Part shown: piece by piece, positions 8,498 through 14,152 of the stretch
How the letters are laid out: each line of letters opens with the position of its first letter
Numbering within the stretch: the first letter of the stretch is position 1
Assembly: GCA_937901435.1 (NCBI GenBank)
Contig: CALGTJ010000548.1
Span: 1 to 14,152, forward strand
Source: an uncultured Rhodobacter sp.
GTDB taxonomy: Bacteria; Pseudomonadota; Alphaproteobacteria; Rhodobacterales; Rhodobacteraceae
Direction of reading: 5' to 3'
Length of the DNA: 14,152 nucleotides
Position numbers and translations under genes: made by a program
Notes under the pieces: generated by a model
What the model saw: the letters and a program-made list of their open reading frames with translations, nothing else
What the model was told of the DNA's origin: nothing
The model's database searches: none

Positions 8498-9759
8498 CAC
8501 ATCGCCTCGCGCTCTTCAAGGGCGGTAAAGATCATGTCGCGGACCCGGTCCGTCACCTCTGCGCCGGACGAACAGACCATCCATGCCTCATGCGCCAGAC
8601 GCGCCGCCACATCGGGCGACAACAAGGCGTCCACCGCCTCTGACAATTCGCCGCCGTCGCGCACCTGAAGGCAGGCAGAGGCCTCTCCGAGCTTTGCATA
8701 GGCGCGGCGGTAGTTCGCAACATTGGGCCCATGAATGACCGCAGACCCCAGCGCGGCGGCCTCGTAGGGGTTCGCCCCTCCGTCCGCGCTCAGAGAGCGG
8801 CCAAGAAACGAGATCGGTGCAAGCCGGAACCACAGCCCCATCTCTCCCTCAGAGTCTGCGATGTAGATCTGGGTCTGCGGCTCTGGTTCTTCGCCATTGG
8901 ACCGTAGCGCGACGGTATGACCAAGGGCCGCCAGCTCTGCCGCAAGTGTTGGGCCATCTTCCACTTGATCCGGTACGATGATCAGCAACAGGCGATGCGA
9001 GCGGCGCTGTGCGAGAACATGCGCCTTCAGGATCGGCTCTATCTCGGGGGCGGTGGCATGGGCCGCCAGCCAAACAGGACGCGCAGCAAGCGTTGTGGCG
9101 ATCGCGTCGCGCTCTCTTTCGTTGCAACTGAGTGCGGGCGTGCCCTCTTCGAGATAGCCGACAACCTCTATTTTCGGGGGCAAGGCGCCCAGCCGTTTCA
9201 GTGCATCGGCAGAGTCCTGATCTCCTGCGAGGATCCGCTCGAACCGGGTCAGTAACGAACCGGACATCCCCGGCAACCAACGCCACGCCTGTACGTCCGG
9301 ACGCGCCGTGCGGGCGTCGATCAGATACATGGGAATGTCGCGCTCTGCCGTCTGGGTGATCAGAACAGGGCGCAAATCGGTCTCTGTCCAGATCGCCACA
9401 TCCGGGGTCCATGCGTCCAGAAACTTGCGCACCGCGGGCAGGGTGTCGTCCGGCGCAGCCTGCGACAGAACACCGGGCGTCATCGGTTTTCGGCGCGGGT
9501 CGGATGTGGTCATCAGATACGTCACATCCTCGCGCTCTATCTGCATCCGCGTGACAAGTTCCCGCGCGCTTATCCCGTGGCGATCCGTGCCGGTGTGAAA
9601 CCAGATCAGCGGTCCCTTGGGACGCAACTCTGTCGGATAGCCTTGCCGCTCTGCCTCTCGTATCTGGCTCTCGACCCCGTCAGCAGAGGCGCGCTTTGTG
9701 GCGCGGTCGCGCCGGGCGCGGGTCGCAAGATACAGGGCAAGGGACAGGGATTTCGCCAT
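8497..9759 (-). CDS. WaaA/KdtA-like (GT30) protein with altered active-site motifs
   Basis: A 420-residue protein recognisable as a Kdo-transferase relative by order of segments: LIWFHTGT near residue 52, [32 protein letters not shown] [13 protein letters not shown], and [21 protein letters not shown], which matches the family's VGGS-x-x-x-x-GGHNPLEAA. True WaaA adds Kdo to lipid IVA. Here several signature residues differ. The family H-S-V-S-V-G-E motif, whose Glu is the catalytic base, reads HTGTDRH so His61 replaces the Glu. PRHPERF reads PDQVEDG, STHEGEE reads HATAPEIE, and GGHN reads GGAN. It may be a divergent paralogue with a different donor or acceptor, or no transferase activity. I leave the symbol blank for that reason. 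It follows DUF4170 by nine bases without a clear ribosome-binding site and shares one base with lpxK, so it is part of one translated unit. Confidence 0.8.
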   Translation of the reverse strand: MAKSLSLALYLATRARRDRATKRASADGVESQIREAERQGYPTELRPKGPLIWFHTGTDRHGISARELVTRMQIEREDVTYLMTTSDPRRKPMTPGVLSQAAPDDTLPAVRKFLDAWTPDVAIWTETDLRPVLITQTAERDIPMYLIDARTARPDVQAWRWLPGMSGSLLTRFERILAGDQDSADALKRLGALPPKIEVVGYLEEGTPALSCNERERDAIATTLAARPVWLAAHATAPEIEPILKAHVLAQRRSHRLLLIIVPDQVEDGPTLAAELAALGHTVALRSNGEEPEPQTQIYIADSEGEMGLWFRLAPISFLGRSLSADGGANPYEAAALGSAVIHGPNVANYRRAYAKLGEASACLQVRDGGELSEAVDALLSPDVAARLAHEAWMVCSSGAEVTDRVRDMIFTALEEREAM

Positions 9760-9768
9760 GGCGCGGGC

Positions 9769-10014
9769 TTAGATCGCAGGATCTTCAATCACCGAACCCT
9801 CGGCCTCTTCATCGCGCAGCCGATGCAGATGAGCGATGAAATAGCGCATATGGGCGTCGTCCACCGTGCGCTGGGCGGCCGATTTCCACGCATCATAGGC
9901 GCTGGCATAGTTGGGGAAGATACCGACGATGTCGATGTTTTCCACGTCCTTAAAGGCGGTCTTGGTCGGGTCGATCAATTCGCCCCCAAAGACAAGATGC
10001 AGGCGTTGAACCAT
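9769..10014 (-). CDS. DUF4170 small protein
   Basis: An 81-residue acidic protein beginning MVQRLHLVFGGELIDP and including VENIDIVGIFPNYASAYDAWKSAAQRTVDDAHMRYF, the pattern of the alphaproteobacterial DUF4170 family. Function is not known. The phrase FPNYASAYDAWKSAAQ suggests a compact alpha/beta fold, and there is no signal peptide or membrane segment. The ATG at 10014 has a strong AGGAG Shine-Dalgarno a few bases upstream, overlapping a GANTC site (GAGTC on this strand, within 10016-10020). Its fixed position before the lipid A genes makes a supporting role in lipid A synthesis possible, but this is only context. A 96-bp gap separates it from the phosphatase upstream; I see no clear terminator or promoter there. 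Confidence 0.85.
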   Translation of the reverse strand: MVQRLHLVFGGELIDPTKTAFKDVENIDIVGIFPNYASAYDAWKSAAQRTVDDAHMRYFIAHLHRLRDEEAEGSVIEDPAI

Positions 10015-10110
10015 GGGACTCTCCTGATTTTTGCGGTGCTGCTACCAAAAACGCCGGGCGGCAGCCTGTGAAATGTTTTTTCAGCGTGACGAGGCCAGCG
10101 AGCGGACTCA

Positions 10111-10881
10111 TCAGAGCCGGTCGAGCACCTCTGCATGAAGCGCCGCGTTGGTGGTCAGAACACCACTGGTCTTGGCGCGTTTGGAATTGAACAGCAAAGG
10201 CGCGCCCAGTCTGTCGGTGATTTGCGCGCCTGCCTCTGCCGCGATCAGCGCCCCCCCGGCAATGTCCCACTCCCACGCATCGCGCAGGGTCAGCATCACG
10301 TCAAACCGCCCGTCCGCGATCAGACACAGGCGATAGGCCAGCGAGGGGCGAAAATGCCGATCAAACGCAGGCACGCTGCCACGCCAGTGCTGTGGATCAA
10401 GATTACCCTTTGGGACAAGGATTGTCGCCCCATCCGCCAGCCTGCGCGTGCCACAGGAAATCGCCTCACCATTCAGCGTCGCGCCCTGACCCAAGGCTGC
10501 GGCATATAGCTTGTCTCGCGCGGGCAAATAGACGACAGCCGCCGTAGGTTGGCCATTCTCGACCACGGCCAGCGAATGGGCCCATGTCTCTTGCCCGTCC
10601 ACGTAACTGCGGGTGCCATCGATGGGATCGACGATAAACACACGGTCTTGCGACAGGCGCTCTGGCGTGTCTTCGGTCTCTTCGCTCAGCCAGCCATAGC
10701 CGGAGCGCGCGCGCATCAACTGTTCTTTCAGAGCCGCATCAACCGCCAGATCGCCTTCACTCACCGGGCCAGCCCCATCGGGTTTGTCCACGACCCTCTG
10801 ATCGCTGCGCCAATAGCGCAACGCAATTTTTGACGCCGCTTTGGCCGCGTCGATCAACAGGGGCAAATCATGCGCCGGCAA
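10111..10881 (-). CDS. CysQ-like 3'(2'),5'-bisphosphate nucleotidase / inositol-monophosphatase family
   Basis: A 256-residue metal-dependent phosphatase of the IMPase superfamily. The metal and substrate motifs are present: GPVSEGDLAVD near 38-48, WLSEETED with Glu67 and Glu68, VDPIDGTRSYVDG with Asp85 and Asp88, and WEWDIAGG with Asp206. This arrangement matches CysQ, which hydrolyses PAP to AMP, better than classic SuhB, but substrate cannot be fixed from motifs, hence no symbol. The start is a TTG at 10881 supported by GAAGGA seven bases upstream (10889-10894). It overlaps the end of tldE by 14 bp, so translation is likely coupled. The next ATG in frame is at residue 56, too far inside the fold. 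The gene lies between tldE and DUF4170, an arrangement I recall from several alphaproteobacteria. Confidence 0.9.
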   Translation of the reverse strand: MPAHDLPLLIDAAKAASKIALRYWRSDQRVVDKPDGAGPVSEGDLAVDAALKEQLMRARSGYGWLSEETEDTPERLSQDRVFIVDPIDGTRSYVDGQETWAHSLAVVENGQPTAAVVYLPARDKLYAAALGQGATLNGEAISCGTRRLADGATILVPKGNLDPQHWRGSVPAFDRHFRPSLAYRLCLIADGRFDVMLTLRDAWEWDIAGGALIAAEAGAQITDRLGAPLLFNSKRAKTSGVLTTNAALHAEVLDRL

Positions 10882-12214
10882 GGGTCAATCCTTCGACCAG
10901 CAGCGAGGGAACGACCCGCGACAGATGCAGGCGCGCGTCATTGGCGGGGATGATCGTCATCAGCATGTCGCGCAGGTTTCCGGCCAATGTGCATTCGTTC
11001 ACCGGATAGGTGATTTCGCCGTTCTCAACCCAAAACCCGCTGGCCCCGCGCGAATAATCGCCCGTCGTGGCATTGATCGAACTGCCAATCATCGATGTCA
11101 CCAACAGGCCCGTGCCCATATCGGCCAGCAAGTCTGCCCGGCTCTTGTCGCCTTGGGTCAACGCGATGTTGGACAGGCTGGGACTGGGCGGCGAGGACGT
11201 CCCGCGCGATGCGCTGCCGGTGCTTTGCATGCCCAACTGGCGGGCGGTGCCAAGGTCCAGCGTCCAGCCCTGCAACACGCCATCGCGGACGATATCGCGC
11301 GCAATCGCGGGCAGGCCCTCGGCGTCAAAGGGCTTGGAACTGGTCGCGCGCGCCCGCAAGGGATCTTCGTGGATCGACAGACTCGCTGGCAGCACCTGTT
11401 GGCCCATCGCATCGCGCAACCAAGAGGCCCCGCGCGCAATCGCAACCCCGTTGATTGCGCCCAGCAGATGCCCGATCAGACTATTTGCAACCCGTTCGTC
11501 ATAGAGAACCGGAAAGCTGCCGGTGGGCGGTTTGCGAGCGCCTGACCGCGCCAAAGTACGCTCGGCGGCTTTCTGGCCAATCGCTTCTGGGGTTTCCATA
11601 TCGCTGCCATGAATGCGGAAATCACCGTAGTAATCCCGCTCCATCTTGGTGCCGTCGCCGGTGATGGCCACGCAGGAATTGGCGTGGCTGGTGCGGCTGT
11701 ATCCGCCGACAAATCCATTGCTGGCTGCCAAATAAATGTTGCGCCGCCCATAGGCCGCCGAGGCAGAATCGATCTTGGAAATGCCCTTGACGCCAAGCGC
11801 CGCAGCCTCGGCCTGCCGCGCCATTTCCTGCAAACCTGCAGCGGCTGGTTCATCGTTTGGATCTACCAGATCCAGCGCGCCAAGATCCCATGACGTTGCC
11901 AATTGGTCAGGGTCGGCCAACCCGATATGCTTGTCCTCGGGCGCTTCGCGGGCCATCGCCACAGCCCGCTCTGCCATGGTCGTTATCGTACTTGGGCTTA
12001 CATCCGAGGCCGAGACACAGGCCTGCCGCTTGCCGATCAAAACGCGCAAGCCGATGTCGATCCCCTCGCTGCGTTCCGCCTGCTCCAGCTTGCCATCGCG
12101 CACGTCGATGGAAATCGAAGTGCCATCTACGGCAATGGCGTCGGCATCACTCGCACCAGCTTTGCGGGCGGCGGTCAGCAGATCTGCAGTCAGGTCTTGA
12201 AGGGAAGGCGGCAT
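10868..12214 (-). CDS. pmbA: TldE/PmbA family metalloprotease-associated protein
   Basis: TldE (PmbA) partners TldD to form a heterodimeric protease that degrades unfolded or short peptides and matures some peptide antibiotics; TldE itself lacks the zinc-binding HExxH motif, and none is seen here. The protein has 448 residues, normal for the family. It begins LQDLTADLLTAARKAGASDADA, then SISIDVRDGKLEQAERSEGIDIGLRVLIGKRQACVS, and ends with the family's most conserved block, SINATTGDYSRGASGFWVENGEITYPV and NECTLAGNLRDML. ATG 12214 has a GAGG four bases upstream; the frame extends to 12352 but that part is not family-like and crosses a hairpin. It is the first gene of the lipid A-linked series and overlaps the phosphatase gene. 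No tldD is in the window. Confidence 0.95.
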   Translation of the reverse strand: MPPSLQDLTADLLTAARKAGASDADAIAVDGTSISIDVRDGKLEQAERSEGIDIGLRVLIGKRQACVSASDVSPSTITTMAERAVAMAREAPEDKHIGLADPDQLATSWDLGALDLVDPNDEPAAAGLQEMARQAEAAALGVKGISKIDSASAAYGRRNIYLAASNGFVGGYSRTSHANSCVAITGDGTKMERDYYGDFRIHGSDMETPEAIGQKAAERTLARSGARKPPTGSFPVLYDERVANSLIGHLLGAINGVAIARGASWLRDAMGQQVLPASLSIHEDPLRARATSSKPFDAEGLPAIARDIVRDGVLQGWTLDLGTARQLGMQSTGSASRGTSSPPSPSLSNIALTQGDKSRADLLADMGTGLLVTSMIGSSINATTGDYSRGASGFWVENGEITYPVNECTLAGNLRDMLMTIIPANDARLHLSRVVPSLLVEGLTLAGA

Positions 12215-12332
12215 GGGGCCTCGACAGGTTAGGAATGTTCCCCTGAGGTAGTCCCGATAGCGCAGAGGTGCAAGGCATGGCGCTCGTCTTAGATCGGTGC
12301 GCGCCCAACCGCACCGAAGGTGCCAGACAGGC

Positions 12333-12350
12333 GCGCCCCTTTTGGGGCGC
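12333..12350. other. GC-rich hairpin upstream of pmbA
   Basis: GCGCCCC (12333-12339), TTTT, GGGGCGC (12344-12350): a perfect 7-bp stem with a tetraloop. No T-run follows on either strand. It lies between the DUF2125 terminator and pmbA and may be a leftover terminator, a regulatory leader or a small repeat. I see no convincing promoter in 12215-12425. Confidence 0.35.
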
Positions 12351-12425
12351 ACAATTTGGTCAAAACCCTTCGGATCAAAGGCAGACGATCAGCAGAGCGC
12401 ATGACGGGCCGGATCCAGAGCCCTC

Positions 12426-12461
12426 AAAAAGAAATGCCGCCGCAACCTGCGACGGCATTTC
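12426..12461 (-). terminator. Intrinsic terminator of the DUF2125 gene
   Basis: Arms at 12431-12444 and 12448-12461 pair over 14 positions with a single mismatch and a 3-nt loop. On the minus strand the stem is followed by TTTTT (12426-12430). It lies 22 bp past the DUF2125 stop codon and so separates that gene from pmbA downstream. Confidence 0.9.
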
Positions 12462-12483
12462 CAAAAAATATCAGGGCGTCAGT

Positions 12484-13992
12484 TTATTGAATGCGCTGAC
12501 CATTGGCAGAGATGCTGCCCTCTGCGCCGTTGATCTCGATTTTCGAGGTCAGCGTATCTTCGCCTTCGGGACGGGCAAACATGCCCATCATCATCCGGCC
12601 CATCATGGCCTGATCTTCTGGCAGAAGGCCCATCGCAACCAGCTTGTCGATCAACGCATTTGCACCGACCAGTTTCAGGTCCAGCGCGCCTGTCGGGGCA
12701 GGCATCCCGTCAAAGGTTTCCAGATCGCTGTTGTCAAATGTGAACCCCCCGTTACCGGTCAGTTCTGCGCCTGCGATGGCCAGAACGATCTGGTTGATAT
12801 CCAGGCTGTGCAGTTCGGCGGGCATTTCAGAATCGACTTCCATCATCGACTCTGGATTGAAGAGATCAAACAACAGGCTTGCCGTTCCGACCGCGTCAAT
12901 GATGAACGTCGCAGGCGTCCGTGGCAGTTGTACGGCCGGGTCGATCATCCCCCAGATCATGTCGCTGACCGACAGATCCGCCAGCGTGATGTTCAAAGCG
13001 TAATCCTTTGGCTCTTCGCTGGCCGAGGCTGGCACCAAAAGGCTGAACCCGATTTCACCCATTGATGCGGCAATTTCCGGCAGCGGAATTTCAGAGCCGG
13101 ACATGGTGAAATCCAACCCGGTATTTCCAACAGCGTAAGAGATCGCATCGTTGCTGACGCCCACTTCCAGCAGGCCTGTTTCGGCGGTGCCAGAGGCGGC
13201 GAATGCATCGCGACGGTCTTTGAAATCGATGCTGAACACATGTGCGCCATGGCTCATGTTCACGGCTGTGCTTGCGCCTGCTGCGAATAGCGCCATCATT
13301 TCTTCTGGCTCGGCGGCATACATCAACGAGCCGACAGATTCGATTGCCACGTCGGTGAAGTCAAAGCTTGCGACAACCTTGCCCTCGCCCCCTTCGGGTT
13401 CGTTCATGTCAAGGGATACCAGCATTTTGGCAACGGTCATCCCGCTGTCCATCATGGGAATGTCGCCTTCGGTGATGACATAGCTGCCAACCGCATCCGT
13501 CATCGACAGGCCGGCAACGATTTCAACCGGCTCGCCGTCGATAACCAAAGAGGTCACGGACATACTGATGCTTGGCGCCGTAAAGTCATAGCTGACTGTG
13601 CCGTCGCCGCCAGAGGCGGTCATGGAAATGTCAGGCTGCGCAACAGTAAGCACGGCCTCGACATCATCCGCGCCGTCGGCAGAGGTGACTGCCATCGTAT
13701 AGCTGGGCGACATGGTCATCACGACCGAACCGTCTGCCTGATCCACAAAGGTGATGTCACCGATGTTGCCAGAGATCGAGATTTCAGGGGTGACCATTCC
13801 GATCTGAAGATCGGAAATCGTCAAGGTATCGCCTGACTGGACTTCGGATCCGGGCGTAAATGTCTGCCCCGTTCCCTGTGCGATGGATTTCCAGTTGTTC
13901 CAGACGTCAGCGCCTGTCACATCGGCAAAAGCCGTGTTTGCGAGAGCAAGAAGAATAGCTGTGGTGCCGCTAAGGGCCATCCGTTGTGTCAT
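12484..13992 (-). CDS. Exported DUF2125 protein
   Basis: A 502-residue exported protein. The N-terminus MTQRMALSGTTAILLALANTAFA is a typical Sec signal peptide with cleavage likely after AFA (residue 23). The mature part is acidic, low in charge-dense segments and made of repeated short beta-strand phrases, such as GDTLTISDLQIGMVTPEI and DITFVDQADGSVVMTMSP. The C-terminal portion (EGEDTLTSKIEINGAEGSISANGQRIQ, with AMMGRMMMGMF before it) matches the DUF2125 family of alphaproteobacteria. The long beta-rich, repetitive architecture suggests a periplasmic or outer-membrane-facing fold; the role is unknown. The ATG at 13992 has GGAAGG five bases upstream (13998-14003). It is transcribed alone, ends at its own terminator, and is divergent from the SDR-like gene. 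Confidence 0.85.
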   Translation of the reverse strand: MTQRMALSGTTAILLALANTAFADVTGADVWNNWKSIAQGTGQTFTPGSEVQSGDTLTISDLQIGMVTPEISISGNIGDITFVDQADGSVVMTMSPSYTMAVTSADGADDVEAVLTVAQPDISMTASGGDGTVSYDFTAPSISMSVTSLVIDGEPVEIVAGLSMTDAVGSYVITEGDIPMMDSGMTVAKMLVSLDMNEPEGGEGKVVASFDFTDVAIESVGSLMYAAEPEEMMALFAAGASTAVNMSHGAHVFSIDFKDRRDAFAASGTAETGLLEVGVSNDAISYAVGNTGLDFTMSGSEIPLPEIAASMGEIGFSLLVPASASEEPKDYALNITLADLSVSDMIWGMIDPAVQLPRTPATFIIDAVGTASLLFDLFNPESMMEVDSEMPAELHSLDINQIVLAIAGAELTGNGGFTFDNSDLETFDGMPAPTGALDLKLVGANALIDKLVAMGLLPEDQAMMGRMMMGMFARPEGEDTLTSKIEINGAEGSISANGQRIQ

Positions 13993-14016
13993 TGTAACCT
14001 TCCGGGATAATAATGA

Positions 14017-14045
14017 ATAATACGAGCATCCAGTGGGTATGTAGC
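14017..14045 (-). promoter_or_regulatory. Candidate promoter of the DUF2125 gene
   Basis: On the minus strand, GCTACA (14040-14045) as a partial -35, a 17-bp spacer, and TATTAT (14017-14022) as a good -10. A second TATTAT occurs at 14007-14012. The 126-bp divergent gap otherwise shows only the two ribosome-binding sites. Confidence 0.35.
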
Positions 14046-14118
14046 AGCGTCAAGGTAGTAGATGCTAGACTTCATGCGCTAGATTTCGGCTTACGGCAAG
14101 AATTTACAGGAGATAGGC

Positions 14119-14152
14119 ATGACCCTGACCGGCAAAACAGTGATGATAACAG
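14119..14152 (+). CDS. Start of a probable short-chain dehydrogenase/reductase (partial)
   Basis: Only eleven codons are visible: MTLTGKTVMIT. The phrase G-K-T-V-x-I-T is the usual first strand of SDR Rossmann domains, before the TGxxxGIG nucleotide-binding turn, which would lie just beyond the window. AGGAGA (14108-14113) is a good ribosome-binding site. The start is sound; the family call rests on very few residues. Confidence 0.45.
   Translation, partial: MTLTGKTVMIT

Noticed and set aside
10015..10110. Possible terminator or promoter between the phosphatase and DUF4170
   Set aside because: Only short, imperfect pairings and no paired -35/-10 could be found.
10841..11545. 234-codon + strand frame opposite pmbA
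   Set aside because: Antisense to conserved PmbA blocks, with no family resemblance of its own.
12268..13065. Long + strand reading frame opposite the DUF2125 gene
   Set aside because: Antisense to a gene with a clear signal peptide, ribosome-binding site and terminator; the product resembles no family and its start lies in the terminator region.

Overview
The window looks like chromosome of a Rhodobacterales (Roseobacter-group) alphaproteobacterium. The evidence is GC-rich coding DNA, a CcrM-type GANTC methyltransferase next to rnhB, a tldE-cysQ-DUF4170-waaA-lpxK lipid A-linked block, and a DUF2125 protein. All of this is judged from protein motifs and gene order; no database search was run. 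Most genes are housekeeping genes.

Layout. Positions 1-356 hold the 3' end of a probable secreted cysteine-containing protein with a 27-bp in-frame repeat. Positions 357-528 hold two perfect stem-loops. Positions 529-2382 (+) carry rnhB and ccrM, closed by a strong intrinsic terminator at 2442-2480. Three GANTC sites sit within 39 bp just upstream of ccrM. Positions 2521-5064 (-) carry mutY, a broken alkB-type alkane monooxygenase gene and a small ABM-fold monooxygenase gene, in that transcription order. From a short divergent region, positions 5148-7527 (+) carry a DciA-like DUF721 gene, a DsbA-like oxidoreductase and a CaiB/BaiF CoA-transferase, packed tightly. Its last 14 bp overlap tail-to-tail with lpxK.

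Positions 7514-12214 (-) form a compact series transcribed tldE/pmbA, cysQ-like phosphatase, DUF4170, waaA-like GT30 protein, lpxK. LpxK adds the 4'-phosphate to lipid A and WaaA-family enzymes add Kdo, so the distal part concerns outer-membrane lipid A. Positions 12484-13992 (-) encode a large exported DUF2125 protein with its own terminator at 12426-12461. The window ends with the first 11 codons of a likely SDR oxidoreductase on the + strand.

The most notable points are: (1) alkB carries both an amber codon and a frameshift, yet all its histidine motifs are intact; (2) the GANTC cluster upstream of ccrM suggests methylation feedback on the methyltransferase; (3) the WaaA-like protein lacks the family's catalytic glutamate and several other signature residues. 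I saw no CRISPR array, insertion sequence, tRNA, rRNA, phage gene or recognisable defence system, and nothing I would call a new multi-gene system.
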